In this document: piece by piece, positions 1 through 11,930 of the stretch
How positions within the stretch are numbered: position 1 is the stretch's first letter
Layout: every line of letters begins with the position of its first letter
From: Malus domestica
Lineage: Eukaryota > Streptophyta > Magnoliopsida > Rosales > Rosaceae
DNA length: 64,000 nucleotides
Assembly: GCF_042453785.1 (NCBI RefSeq)
Contig: NC_091668.1
Coordinates: forward strand, 1,743,501-1,807,500
Reading direction: 5' to 3'
Notes under the pieces: generated by a model
The model's database searches: none
What the model was told of the DNA's origin: nothing
What the model saw: the letters and a program-made list of their open reading frames with translations, nothing else
Made by a program: the position numbers and the translations under genes

Positions 1-205
1 GGTTGTTCTCCTTCCGCAGCTGGGCGACCTGCGCCGTCAGATCGTCCAGGTGCTGCTGCTTCCGCATCCGGGACCGCCGCGCCGATTCGCGGTTCGACTG
101 CATCCGTTTTCTCTTTCTTTGATCCACCAGATGATGCAGATCCCCTTCGGAGCCAGAGTTCTGAAGCTGAGTGGAACCAGAGGAATTTCCGCTTGAAGAA
201 GCCAT
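1..205 (-). CDS. S1-group bZIP transcription factor (bZIP11/bZIP44-like), 5' part only
   Basis: The first 68 codons of a basic leucine-zipper DNA-binding protein are present; the gene runs off the window at base 1. The start is the first in-frame ATG after the leader (plus-strand cat at 203-205). Residues 1-28 are Ser/Gly-rich. Residues 30-50 are the basic region, with the invariant N-x7-R spacing (NRESARRSR, from residue 38) that contacts ACGT-core sites. The zipper starts at about residue 53 ([12 protein letters not shown]). A short N-terminus before the basic region is typical of the small (about 140-170 aa) S1 factors, which heterodimerise with group C bZIPs and reprogramme sugar and amino-acid metabolism. 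The sucrose-control uORF upstream (335-460) confirms the S1 clade (bZIP1/2/11/44/53). Which member is unclear; a BBD gene at the other end of the window favours bZIP44. No intron is seen, as expected for S1 genes. Confidence 0.95.
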   Translation of the reverse strand, partial: MASSSGNSSGSTQLQNSGSEGDLHHLVDQRKRKRMQSNRESARRSRMRKQQHLDDLTAQVAQLRKENN

Positions 206-312
206 AGAAATATATGCAAACTTATATAAAAACTTAGATTAAACCCTAAACACGAAGAACCAAATACTAATTATTCAGATAATTAAGGGCGATTATATAT
301 ATAATATAGGTA

Positions 313-348
313 TTAGGCAGTGCGGGGAGCCGATTTATGAGAAAACAT
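313..348 (-). promoter_or_regulatory. uORF3 of the bZIP leader, overlapping the SC-uORF end
   Basis: An 11-codon ORF (MFSHKSAPRTA stop) starts within the last codons of the SC-uORF in another frame and ends 107 nt before the main ATG. A downstream overlapping uORF is also known in the Arabidopsis bZIP11 leader. The function is not established from the sequence. Confidence 0.6.
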
Positions 349-460
349 AAAACCAGTAGAGGAAGACGACGGAGAAAGATTGGACGAGGTGGGTTCTGCG
401 CCGGAGGGAGGAATCTACCATAAACCCGGAACGGAGGATTTCACTGAGAACTGGCGACAT
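335..460 (-). CDS. Sucrose-control uORF (SC-uORF) of the bZIP leader
   Basis: A 41-codon upstream ORF lies in the bZIP 5' leader, 129 nt before the main start codon. Its peptide begins MSPVLSEILRSGF, continues with SSLRRRTHLVQSFSVVFLYW and ends FYVFS then stop. This is the conserved C-terminal-rich peptide of plant S1 bZIPs, which stalls ribosomes at high sucrose and lowers translation of the main ORF (sucrose-induced repression of translation, known from Arabidopsis bZIP11). The full conserved core is intact, so the control is predicted to work here. It was identified by translating the reverse complement; it was too short for a 60-codon cutoff. Confidence 0.95.
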   Translation of the reverse strand: MSPVLSEILRSGFMVDSSLRRRTHLVQSFSVVFLYWFYVFS

Positions 461-494
461 GAATCTCAAACATTAAGATCCAGATTTTCAGCAT
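441..494 (-). promoter_or_regulatory. uORF1 of the bZIP leader, overlapping the SC-uORF start
   Basis: A 17-codon ORF (begins MLKIWILMF, ends ASSQ stop) opens upstream of the SC-uORF and closes inside it, in another frame. Arabidopsis bZIP11 has an uORF1 of similar length in the same overlapping position, so the arrangement looks conserved. Ribosomes that translate it cannot readily start at the SC-uORF ATG, so it may tune SC-uORF use. That role is inference. Confidence 0.75.
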
Positions 495-827
495 TTAATT
501 TTCCAGAGTTTTATTTTCCGGAACAGAGAAATAAATCTGGGCAGAAACACAAGATTAAATTCAGATTTCAACTTCAAAGACTAATTGGATCAGAAAATAT
601 ATGGGTTTTGGGTACAGAATCCAAAGACCCAAGATTCAACAGCAAAAACCCAAAATTAAGCTAAAAAAAAACACCCAGAAATTCTTGGAAGAAAACCCAA
701 CAGAGCCTCGGCCCTCAAGAGAAAGAAAGAACTCGGGAGGAGAATTTATGCTCTCAGACTGATCTGTAAACAAAAGAGGAGGAAGAGAAGAGAAGAGGAA
801 GAGGTTTGTAATGGAATTGAGGGGTCA

Positions 828-834
828 ATTTATA
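828..834 (-). promoter_or_regulatory. Probable TATA box of the bZIP gene
   Basis: TATAAAT on the minus strand lies about 370 nt upstream of the SC-uORF start. It would place transcription initiation near 800 and give a leader of roughly 600 nt, the size typical of S1 bZIP genes. Confidence 0.55.
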
Positions 835-3014
835 GAAGGAAAATGCAATAAAAAATTCCAAAAGCAAAATCAAAGAAATTGGAAAATTGATTAAAAAATT
901 AAAAATGAAGAAAAATAGAAAGAAAAAAGTTGGAAAAGTAAGGGGCTTTGGAATCTCGTCCCAACTCTTCTACAGATGGGTGCATTTTTACCCACCTTAC
1001 TTATTACTGTTAAATAAATTTAAATTTTAAAATATGTGTCTATTTATTATACATATTTTAAAATTTAAATTTATCTAACGATGATAAAAATAATGATGAT
1101 TATTATCATTTAATGAGAGTGATGAGTAAATATATTCTCTCTATAAATAGATAAATTATTCAATGCCTTGGAAACACAATGTGTATAATAAATATAATAA
1201 TACAATTAATTAAAATTGTAAAAATAAAATTTATCATAATTGTATTATTACACTTGATGAATATACCGTGTCCGGCAAACTGAATCTCTCTCCCGCAAAT
1301 GAGGAAGGGTTTGTTGGGGGAGAAGCTGGTGAGGCATGTGAAGTATGTACGAGATTTTCAGAACTGTCCAATTCCAGCTGGTGAGCAGTAAACTCATAAA
1401 AAAAAAATTTCTATAAAAATTTAATGACCCATTTTATGTTTTTTTTTTCTTTCTATTTTTGGGTTGAGAAATTGAGAAAACTACCCGGTATGTGACAGTA
1501 TATTTTACTATATAAATGTCATAATCTTTACAATTAATTTTTTATCAGCATTTAACTACTTTAAATTTATTGATTTAGATATATTTTAACAATTTTTTTG
1601 TCAGAAGAGATATTTTAACATTTATTTGTGTTGAACAGGTAATGGATTATAATAACAATTAGTAACTTCATGATAGATCGTCAATTTTATTGGATTCATT
1701 ATCAATTAAAAGATTTTTCATTTTTGTCAAATAATAAATGTTAAATTAAAAAGTCGACGAAGTTTCAACTTACGCCGTGATGCAAAGACAATATTCTTCT
1801 TCACCATTGTAATAAAAAGGTCATTTGCATCAACTAAAAGATTTTCGGGTCGAATGATAATTAAAAAAAAAAACAAACGATGATTTTGTTTATTTAGTTT
1901 GTACATTTTGTACTTTTTACCTCTCTTTCACCGTCATATACCGGATTTATCCGTTTTGGTAGCAAGTGACAGGTTGTGCCCTTTTTATTGATAAATAATG
2001 GAACAAGTGACACCTGAATGTAGCAGAAGGAATCTCAGGGACGGAGGTGGTATAAAAGTAGTAGGACAAGGACAATACCGTCTTTTAAAAATATTTTATG
2101 TTGGGTTCAAATCTGAAAGGATCGTCAACCCCGTCTCCTTCGTTTCCAACCATGTAAAAGCCCTACAAATTATGTGTTTAAATTTAAAAATTTAACCATG
2201 AATGTGTTTGTGTAAATTTTATTGGAATTCTATGATATATTTTAGATAGTTTCTGTTTGTATGTTAATACCTAAATATGCGAAATTTACCTTCTACAATA
2301 CTATAAATAAAGCACAATAAGGTGAGAAATCATATCTCACAATTCACCAAATTGTCTCTCCTCTTTGTTGTGCTCCCTCTCCGCATATCTTTATAATTCT
2401 TTAGTTAAATAGGCCGACAACATATATAACGATTAAAAATAGAATTAAAGGAGTTTTATTTAAATGAAAATTAAAATTAAAAAGAAAAAGAAAAAAAGTA
2501 GGACGGAGAGAGTGGAAGAGTAAAAAACTATGATCAGATGTCGGCGAGGGAAAACAAAAAACAACAAAAAATTACTTTTATAATTTATTTTCATGATATT
2601 TCTTTCAGTTTATGCATGGAATGGTAGAATACTATTTTCTTTGATTTCTGGTTGATAAAGAATATTTTATTAATAAATAAATAAGCATATTAAGTAAATA
2701 ATAATTTTATAATCAATAATTTTTAACATTTTATTTAAATAGTTAGTTTCTCTGTGTTACCCTACTTTTATTTGCACCAAGAGATTCTTGACATGTGTAG
2801 TTTTACTCGTTTTTATAATTAACCAATGATAGAAGGGTTCGTCGAGAAAACACTCTGTCAACATTTTCCCTCTCTCACTCTCTCTCTCTCTAAAATGTTC
2901 TTGGCGTTTCTGAAACTCTTTTTCTTTTTGCTGCTGATCATTTTTCTTTTCCTCATGAATGCTCTGGAGTTCACGAGAAAGAATTTCATAGCACGAGTGC
3001 GTTATTATTGAGTA

Positions 3015-3190
3015 CTAATGATAGCATCAACGAAATAATATTCATCTTCATTTGTAAGCGAGATGTTTTAAATTCGATTCTAACCAAATATGAATTTGAT
3101 CATATTATTGCTAACCTATTATGAGGCTAAACTCATCCCTCTTTATCTTTAGTAAAGATAATATCGATTGTTAAAAAAAAAAACAAAAAG
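3015..3190 (+). repeat. SINE-like element
   Basis: A pol III-type internal B box (AAATTCGATTCTAACC, about 3071-3086) is followed by a body with ATTATTGCTAACC and GAGGCTAAACTCATCCC, then GATAATATCGATTGTT and a poly-A tail. The copy at 38131-38280 (minus) shares this body. The B-box/tail layout is that of a tRNA-derived SINE. Confidence 0.65.
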
Positions 3191-5185
3191 GAAGTTTCAT
3201 CGAGGGCATCCTAGGAGCTAAGCGGTTGATCACGGCCACGATTAATCCCTAAGCTATTAAAAAATAAGAAAGGGTGCATATACCTACCTAGATACCCATC
3301 TAATCCGTCTAGACTCGCCTAGGAGCCCGCTTAGACTGTTTAGGTCACAATTCTTACATAAACAGAAAATAGATAATTAACTTCTATTTTACATTTTATT
3401 TTTTCAATAAATTGTAGTGTTGGACAGTTGGATGAACATTAATTATAATTTATATATCATTCTATTTTGTAATTTATGTGTCCTAATACAATAATGTATT
3501 TTTTAAGTAATAGTAGATATTTATTTATATGTATATCATAAATTTAACTAAAATTTTTTTAAAAATAAAAATAAAAACTTAAGCCCCCACTTAAAAGCCT
3601 AGGTGCTAGGCCTTTGACGCTACCTGACTAGTGCCTAATGCATTTTAGAACCTTGTGTATGTCGTATTATTAGCAGTAGTAGAATTCAATTCCACAGTTT
3701 GATAGTTCAATTTTTTTATTTCTTTTCAAAAAAGACGAAAGAAGAATATAAACGAAATGTTAGTGCAATTCAAATTGTGTGTCTCTATCTGGCTAAATAT
3801 ATTTCAACTTTTATAAGTGTTTTAATAGTAGGAACAATACTTTCTTCTTTATTCATATTCATGCCCTTATAGCTAGAGGGACCACGATGTCATTCCGGAA
3901 TATCGCAATGAACACGACTAACACTCACAACACTTTAAGCTCCAACAACAATGATTGAGGTGAATTCTTGCTGTTTATGGTAGATTTATTCTCTCCTGCA
4001 AGATTTTAATCTGTATATCGCATTATCTTAATCTGGATTATGTGGATCGTGGCATCACTTTCATATCAATTTGTCATTGTCATGGACAATTTGCCAGCTC
4101 CACAGTAATGTAATAAAATAGCAAAAGATACACAAGTTGAAGGGTTAAAATTAGAAAGAAAACCTTATCATTTACGTACACTGCAAAGAGGGATCATTGT
4201 AAGATCAGAAGAAAATTTTCCATCGGATTGGTGTCCTCCTCACTTTTCCTTTTTGTAATGAAGCGCTGTCTATTTTAGCTAGCTATCTGGTGCGTGTATG
4301 GTCTCAAGTCACTTATGAGCAGGAATCTCGTTCCACTACAGTAAAATGAAATTATTCTTGCACGAAAGGAAAGTGTATTTCCGCTTGTATCTGGAGCTAA
4401 AAAAGGACAGTGAAATATTGAAGAAGTCCTATACAGTGCATATATGGTCCATGTACGATGGTCCTATTCCTGTCTCGAGTTTACTACAGTAAGAAGCTTC
4501 TCCCCATATAGTTCTATTCCTAAACCATAGTTCTATATACACACTTAGCGAGTGTAATATTTGTTGACAATGAATCTTACACTTATGAGAGAAGGGACTT
4601 CGTATGAGTTTATAAGGAAGTTGGGTTACTCCCTATGTTGCGAACTGATTTATGGTAGAACCTCAATTTTTTTCATTTTATCGTAGTAAATTACTATCAC
4701 ACGTAAGATCTTTTATCGTTGTAAATTACTATCACACTTATCTTACGTTGCAAGTGAAGGAAAAATATCGGCTTTTAATAATAAGTTATAAAGTTTGGTC
4801 TTCAATAGGTGGGTAGCAGTTCACACCTTAACAAAGCAAAAAAGTGATTTGGCATGTAACTAAGCAGAGCGTTAAAGTAATTGGTTGTATGAAGAGTGAG
4901 TTAAAGTGAATGAATGATTCATTATCCTCCTATAAGGTCAAATTAAACACGCCTTAAGTCCTCCGGTTTGTAGGAAAACCCTAACCCAATTGATGGGTAG
5001 CAATTCACACCTTGACAAAGCAAAAAATTGAGGTCTTCACTCTGAATCAGAATAAGGCATGAGAGACGCCAACATAAGCCAATAAGATTATTTGGTGCTC
5101 TCTTTGCTCCCAAAGGCCACAACGAGCAGGTTAACTTTAGGAGAAATTAGGTTTTCATCATTCCTTTTGCTACTTCATTGATTAA

Positions 5186-5342
5186 AAGGAAAACTAATGA
5201 AGAGGGTTTGAAAACTTTGAGTTTTAATGATAATGACAAAATAAAGGGTAAAGTGAATAGTACCATGTTTGACTTTTTAGTGTTAAAAAATGGTTTTTCG
5301 TTAAAGTGAACAGTACCGTGGGCTTTTCGTTAAAACTCCCTT
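5186..5342. repeat. MITE, family A, copy 1 (6-bp target duplication)
   Basis: A 157-bp element starts AAGGAAAACTAATGAAGAGG and ends TTTTCGTTAAAACTCCCTT, so its ends are imperfect inverted repeats. It is flanked on both sides by GATTAA (5180-5185 and 5343-5348). Copies with the same body lie at 19881-20037 and 40127-40275. It sits at the left edge of the larger inverted-repeat element 5343-6184. Confidence 0.8.
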
Positions 5343-6184
5343 GATTAAAATCCTATTCCTTTTCAATTTTTGATCAAGGTCCTTGGGTATTAATAACATC
5401 ATTAATTATTTTAATAATAAAATATTTTTTTTTTCTAAATATATTCATTTAATGTTAAAAATGTTACAATTAGTATATTTATATTTATTAAATTTTTTTA
5501 TCTTATATTTTTAGTTTTAGTTTGTACCAATTTTCTTTTCAATTTTAATTTGTACCCGTATATTAATTTCTTTTTGTGCCCATGTTTTTTAAAGTTTATT
5601 TGTATTTGTACCCATATATTTTTTTATTTGTACTTTTTATTTTGCTAAATGTACCCGTGCTAATTATATGTACCCATTCATGTAAAACTTTTAATCTTAA
5701 AATGTACTCATTCTTAAATATACCAATTTGTTATATGTAAAATGTATCATTTTTTTTTATATAAAATCTATTCAATTTTTTTCTAATCCATTTTTAAACT
5801 TATATGGGTACATTCTTTTTTCTTTGATTTTAAAATGTATCCATGTCAAGTTTCATCGAAGAAATTTACTAATGTTATTAAACCTAATATCTTTTTTTTT
5901 TTGTAATTTTGAAGAATGTACCCATGTTTTTATACAATAATTTTTTTGCTTAATTTTGATGAATGTACCCATGTTTATACAAACACACATAAAATAGTAT
6001 ATTTATATTTTAATATTTTTAATCCCACAAATTATGGTTTTTTATTTAAAATCTCATTTATATAAACAATTAAAATTTCTATTTTTTAATTTAAAAAAAT
6101 ATATAGTAACGTACATAGAAATAAATTATCACATTAATTTCAGGGATCTCGATCAAAATTTAAAAATCAACAAGATTTCAATAA
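5343..6184. mobile_element. AT-rich element with inverted ends and a recurring GTACCCAT word
   Basis: The left end (TTTTTGATCAAGGTCC around 5370) pairs with the reverse complement of the right end (GGGATCTCGATCAAAATTT around 6143), giving inverted ends of about 50 bp. The interior is extremely AT-rich and repeats the word TGTACCCAT or close variants from about 5519 to 5975. No transposase frame is visible, so it would be non-autonomous. Family A MITE copy 1 is inserted at its left margin. Boundaries are approximate. Confidence 0.5.
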
Positions 6185-7015
6185 AAAAATATTCATAGTT
6201 AAAGATCACATCCAAAGTCTCTTTTAACTTTATCCTGAAACCCTAATTTCTGTGTTCCTCTCTGGTGAGAGTGGAACCCAGCTCTCTCCCCACCATGCAC
6301 CCTACTTTGTTCCTTTTTTTCCTTTTCCGTGCCTCGAACTCATAGGGTGTACTCTCTCTCGTCCCCTGCACCATTATTTTTACTGTCATTTGGTGCCCAC
6401 CAGAAGCACTAGTACGCCATATTATTGTCTGCAACTGCAAGCGCTGGAATATCAACCTCACCATTTGTAATTACTTTACTGTATTTCTTGTTTTTGCATC
6501 TTCCCTATAAAGATAAAGGATCTTTGTGACTAACAATTCACTCACAACTATGTGGATTGATTTAACACTATACATATCCTAAACATTAACTCATAATACT
6601 TCTTTTTAGTTTCTGGAATTCTGCCATACAATTGACGATAAAGTTAGAGAGAAAAACCTATTATTATTTCCGATTACATCCGAGAATTTGCCCTTTGGTC
6701 AATACCTAGATGCACTGCAGACTGTACTAGATCGATCTTGTAAATATTATTGTATTACATTCAAGATTTTGGGGACCAGTCTAGGAATTAAACAAAGTCA
6801 AAGGGACGAGATTATTGTCGAATATTTTACAGGAGCATTGAAATTACTGTGTCTGTTTGTAACTTAATGATTAATTAGTAGTTTAATACACATAATTAAG
6901 TATACTTTACAAAAAGCACTAATATATATTAACATTTCAACCGACTTTTATTTTTCTAATGAAGTAGCGGGCCAATGGTAGACACGAATCACGATGCAGT
7001 AGCAGTGTATATCAA

Positions 7016-7345
7016 AAGGATTTTTAGCCAAAATGGTTTTTAAGATTCACATAACTTTTCATTTTAATCTTTAACATTGAAAATCAATAAAAGTAATCCC
7101 TGAATTTGTTCAGCGTAAATTATTTGATCATTTCGTGAAAAATTTGTCAATATCCTCCTTAAATTGTCACCTGAAGGACCATGTGATCGCTTTTTTAATG
7201 AATTTTTGTCAAACCAACATCTCTACTTAGCGAGGATATTGACAAATTTTTTACAGATGAATCAAGATGATTTAGCAAACTCAAAAACTACTTCTATCGA
7301 ACTAAAGAGTTGTGCCACGCTCAAATAACGTTTTAGCTAAAAAAC
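7016..7345. repeat. Decayed hairpin element related to the 29052-30083 family
   Basis: It starts TTTTTAGCCAAAATGG and ends near AACGTTTTAGCTAAAAAACC. It contains ATAACTTTTCATTTTAATC, then AACATTGAAAATCAATAAAAG, a divergent version of the text in the arms of the 29-30 kb hairpin. The central part carries a shorter inverted repeat (GACAAATTTTT near 7240 against AAAAATTTGTCAATATCC near 7139). It is degenerate and has no clear target duplication. Confidence 0.45.
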
Positions 7346-10030
7346 CAAATCAAACTGCATGCCTTCTATACTGGCCTGACCTTTAAATTAATGAATTTTT
7401 GTAGAAACATTTGGAATACATTGAAAATGGATTAGTGAGAGTCGTATGCGTAATAGAGGGCTAATTGTTGTGGATTGGATGGGCAGAAAGTGGGATGTGG
7501 TCTTTGAGCTGAAAGCTTCTTACTCGTGTGATGCAAAATGCATGCCCACAATTGTTGGAAATTCTTTTGGAGCCAATTAAATAATTCAAATGCTCTTTAC
7601 AAGTAACGAGTCTTTAGTTTTTGTTGTAGTATAAATTTAGAGAGGGAAGAGAGAGGGAGATCGGCATAGAGATCAGGAAAGAAGGGCTTAAGAAGTTTTT
7701 GTTGATATTCTTCATGTTTTGTGTCTTTATTTATAGTATATATGACGGGTTTTACTTGCCCAGATACATAATTTAGTATGAAATAGGATTCATAAACATA
7801 ATCTATTATGATTTATACAATCACGTTCCTAATTAAATATTAACTGCAACACTTCTGTAATTTTTTTGCTACATTTTCGACTTAGTTTACTCCTATTGTT
7901 CGCTGGGCTAATATATATGTAAATAATCAAACAATGATCTTGTGAATGGGCCGAACTCATGACCCTTTTTTTTATACTCTCTTACAAATGAGTTGTCCTT
8001 AATTTTTTGGTAATTTTTCTTATTGTTGACACATCATATAATTTACAAATTTAATCTAAAAATTTGATCTACGTAACATTACTAGTACATTTTCCTATTA
8101 CTTTTGACTTTTTACCTCTCAAATTGCGCCACATAGATAGAAGTTTGTTGAACTAAAATGACATGAGTAGCATCCTTGGATAATTACACAAAAATAAAAA
8201 TCGAGTTCATGGAAGAAAGTATGATAATCACGAGAACAATGTCATAGACCATTGTCGTAATGAACCATACAAACTTTCTGTGTACATAAAAAAAAGTTGG
8301 GTTGGATTCACAAGTGTAGTGTGTGTACAAATAGTTTGGTGGCAATGTATCCTTTTACTCATTCTAGAAAAACAAGTTAATTGTGATGGGTTTGTAATTC
8401 CGTTGATTAGCAGTATTCATCTTCGTACTCGAGGTTTCGTATTTGATTTTCTTTTAAACACTTTTTTTTTTGTCAGACGGACAACGCTATCGTTTGTATA
8501 AAAAGAAAATTAATCAATATGAAGCAGATACGCAATTAAACTCCTTGTTTACTTTTGTTTGCCTTCTGTTTTCCATCATTTTCTTCTGTCATATACTACC
8601 ATCAAGTGGACCTAAATTTGAGTTTTCGTTGCCAGAATTCTCTGTCTTTTAGCAAAAACAATTACGTGATGGAGCACATTGAGGAAAAGGTTTGGGAGAG
8701 ATGCCAATACGTAATTAAAAAGGTCAATCAGCATCGTTTGAGACGTGATTCTCCAACCAACATTACTCCAAGCACCATATTTGCTTCTCTTTTTTTGTTT
8801 TTGTTATCAGGTATCGATCAAGATATCTTGAGAGAGATCGAGAAAGATGAGAGAGAAAGTGGTAGTTGGTTCGTAGGGTCTAGTAATTCAGCCTTTTGTA
8901 AAGGGGTGCCCCGAAACAAATTTTATTTGGTCTTCTTTTGCAGCCATGATTTTCACCTTTTTTTCTTTTCTTCTGCTTAAACTCTTTCTTAAAAAATAAA
9001 AATAAAGTAATTAAAACATTGAAACAGTCTTGATTCAAGCATCTGTTCTATTTGTGGGGTTTTTTCTGCCTTTCCTTAGCATTTGAGGTTGTTGGTGCTT
9101 GTGCTTCTTTCATTAGTGAGTATAAGTCTCTAGAAAAAAGTTGGGACTTATCAATCATCTAGTCTTCATGACTGCTTTAAAGAAAATATGGACATGCGGA
9201 TGCTGTCGATATGTCCTTCATATGTTGCTGTAATTATTGATATATATTATCGATATGGTAAAGTTATATTTGTTAGAATGTATTCATATGATTGTTGGTT
9301 TATTGTCTTTTATATCCGCAAGTGCAGTTAACTGCAACGTAGAATGACTGATAACCTCATGCAAGAACATTAGTAGTGATTATAATTATATTTGGACAAC
9401 ATACAAATTCATATGTGTTGGTGAAGAAATCCTCTTCAAGGCTCTCTCCTTTAATTTTGCATATCATTAGAAGCTACTAGCTAGGGTTTCCTACACGTGA
9501 ATATCATAAGCCCATGATCAAGCATGGAAGATCAGTTGTGTACGTTAAAGTAGTGAGTTTCAGAGTATAAAGTAGGCTAATGTACTTGTAGTGCTGTCGT
9601 CTCACCTTTCTCTGCACTCCTCTTACCAACCTTAAAACTAGGGTCACTTACTTGTCCATCAAATACTCTTGCATCTGCCTTCGTTGTGAAGGCAATTATT
9701 TTTGCTTGCAAGCAATCACGTCTCCAGATTTCGAGTTTATTATTTGCAGAATAAGGAGTTTTTGTTCATCATTGGTAGAATCCTAAGGAAAGACGTGGTG
9801 CACAATTAAGTGTAATGACATTATGGATTTATATAGCCGACACCACTTCATGAAATAAGGCTTGATTGTTATTGTTGTTAATTGGCTCATAGTTCTTACT
9901 GAGAAATGATAATGGTAATCTCTTCTACATACCTTTCTTGGTTTCTAGTCCTCTAATTGACTGAATCAAAAGAAAACAACGAATATAATTGAACATGAAT
10001 GTGTAGAGGGAAAAAATGTGTTGTTTTGCT

Positions 10031-10246
10031 AACTAGAGTTGGTTGAGTTGGTAAGGATTGTTCTTTTCACTAGACCAATGCCTAGGTTTGGGTTCTTTTG
10101 CCGGCAATCCTTTTTGGTGAGTAATCGGTAAAAACTTTAAAAAGGGGTTAAGATCACCCCTCTGTAAATCTCTAAATAGACTTGTGAGATACCATAATGA
10201 TGAGATGGGGTAGCCTCCTCTCTCTCTAAACATTTATAAAAAAAAT
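10031..10246 (+). repeat. SINE-like element
   Basis: A tRNA-like head has an A-box-like TTGAGTTGGTAAGGA and, about 40 bp on, a B-box-like GGTTTGGGTTC. It is followed by a body of about 150 bp and an A-rich tail (AAAAAAAA near 10240). This fits a plant tRNA-derived SINE of about 215 bp. Confidence 0.6.
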
Positions 10247-10783
10247 GTCATGATTTATCTTTCTTAATCAGTGATTAGTTTAATATTCTGGTGCTGCAAC
10301 TAGCTAGGGTTCGACACAAAATCCCTAGTTGATATATATGCTGGGAAGTGGAAGGAGCTAGTGATGAACTGTGAGATGAAGGTTTCGTAAATTCCCCCTT
10401 GCAATCAGTCAATCAAAACGGTGGACGTAATATTAGAATATATAAAAGTTGAACAAGATGACAAAATCGCCTAATATACTTTAGGTCTAATTATCCTAAT
10501 TATCTATAGAATTATTATATATGTATGCATGCATGAAACACTTAGTGATCTAGTCGTGCATATGCGCAAGAACCTTCCCGTGCAGTCTTCCAATGTCTGC
10601 CAATAACTAGTGGGTTCTTCTATTTTGATCGGCTGGAATTATAAATATATCTGTATAAAAGAATGAAATTCAATACCCAAAAACCTAATTAAATCATGAA
10701 TAAAAGGTGATTTTATTTTGAAATATGAGTCAATGTACCTCTGTTCATTCTCTAATCAACACGTCTAGCACATGTCTTAGAGT

Positions 10784-11341
10784 CTATAACAAGATCTCGA
10801 ATGTAATTGTTTCACTATTTTTTTTATCTATATCTTCTATTACACGACTGGTTACGTTATGCGAATGGTAAAATGTGTTAAAGTGTCAATTCTATCTTAG
10901 TAAATTAAAGGACCGACCTTGCATGTCTTTATAAAAAGTTAAGATACTTCTATATTGCCAACCGATTTTGTGATGAAATCTCAACTTTTTTCTCGTGTTG
11001 TTATAATAGTTGAATATTTTATGGAATCTCTACATATGAACATAATGCTTAGTTGGCTAGCTAGGTTAGTATTTCTATAACAAGATCTTGAATGTAATTG
11101 TTTCACTATTGGTCACGTTATGAGAGTGGTAAAATGTGTTAAAAGTGTAAATTATATGTCAAGTAAATTAAAAGACCGACCTTTCATGTCTTTACAAAAA
11201 GTTGGAAAAACTTCTATATCGCCACCTGATTTTATAGTGAAACATCAAAATTTTCCAAGTTATCAGAATAGGTGGAAACTATTTTATGGAATCTCTACGC
11301 ATGTGAGCATCATGGTTAGTTAGCTAGCTAGGTAGGTTAGT
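10784..11341 (+). repeat. Diverged tandem duplication, two units of about 290 and 268 bp
   Basis: Unit 1 (10784-11073) and unit 2 (11074-11341) both begin TATAACAAGATCT(C/T)GAATG. Both contain GGTAAAATGTGTTAAA and TTTTATGGAATCTCTAC, and both end in TTAGTT(G/A)GCTAGCTAGGT. Many substitutions and small indels separate them, so the duplication is old. No coding function is apparent. Confidence 0.7.
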
Positions 11342-11797
11342 TTGGTAGCTGAAAAGTTGAAAGGTGATTGGTTGGTTGGACGTACGTCAAGAACCAATAA
11401 GAATTGACCCAAATTCTTTGGTGGAGACGAAGACAGATTAAAGGGTATAAAATGTCGGTGGTGCCTAATTTTTGCATGGATGTTTTGAGACCAATAACTC
11501 CAAAGAAATTTGTGTGTCAAAGAAGGACGACACTCACTCTCATCCAATTAAAACTCTCTCAATTTTCTGAAAAAGGGAAAAAGGAGAAAAGAGTTCCACC
11601 AAAAATACAAAAGAAAAAAAAAAAGAAAAATCTTGCTTTAATCGTCCCTTTCTCATATATGGCATTGTTTTTTAATTCATGGGAACATCACCACATGAAA
11701 CACGACGCCGACTCGGCATGTATTTTAATTAGCGACGAAAAACTAATACGGGTACCGAAAACAAAAGTCACGAGATGAAATATTATACATATTGTGC

Positions 11798-11930
11798 AAG
11801 TGGTCATTTACCACAATGGTGGAAATGAGTTAAGTCCTTGCATGATGACGTGGATTCAAACCTCGTCGGTTGCTAATCTAAGAACTAATCTAACAAAATC
11901 TATCGTTTGACAAAAAAAATAAAATTTATT
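11798..11930 (+). repeat. SINE-like element
   Basis: It has an A-box-like stretch (AATGGTGGAAATGAGTTAAG), a B-box-like GTGGATTCAAACCTCG about 45 bp later, and ends in an A-rich tail (GACAAAAAAAATAAAA). The layout suits a tRNA-derived SINE of about 130 bp. Confidence 0.5.
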
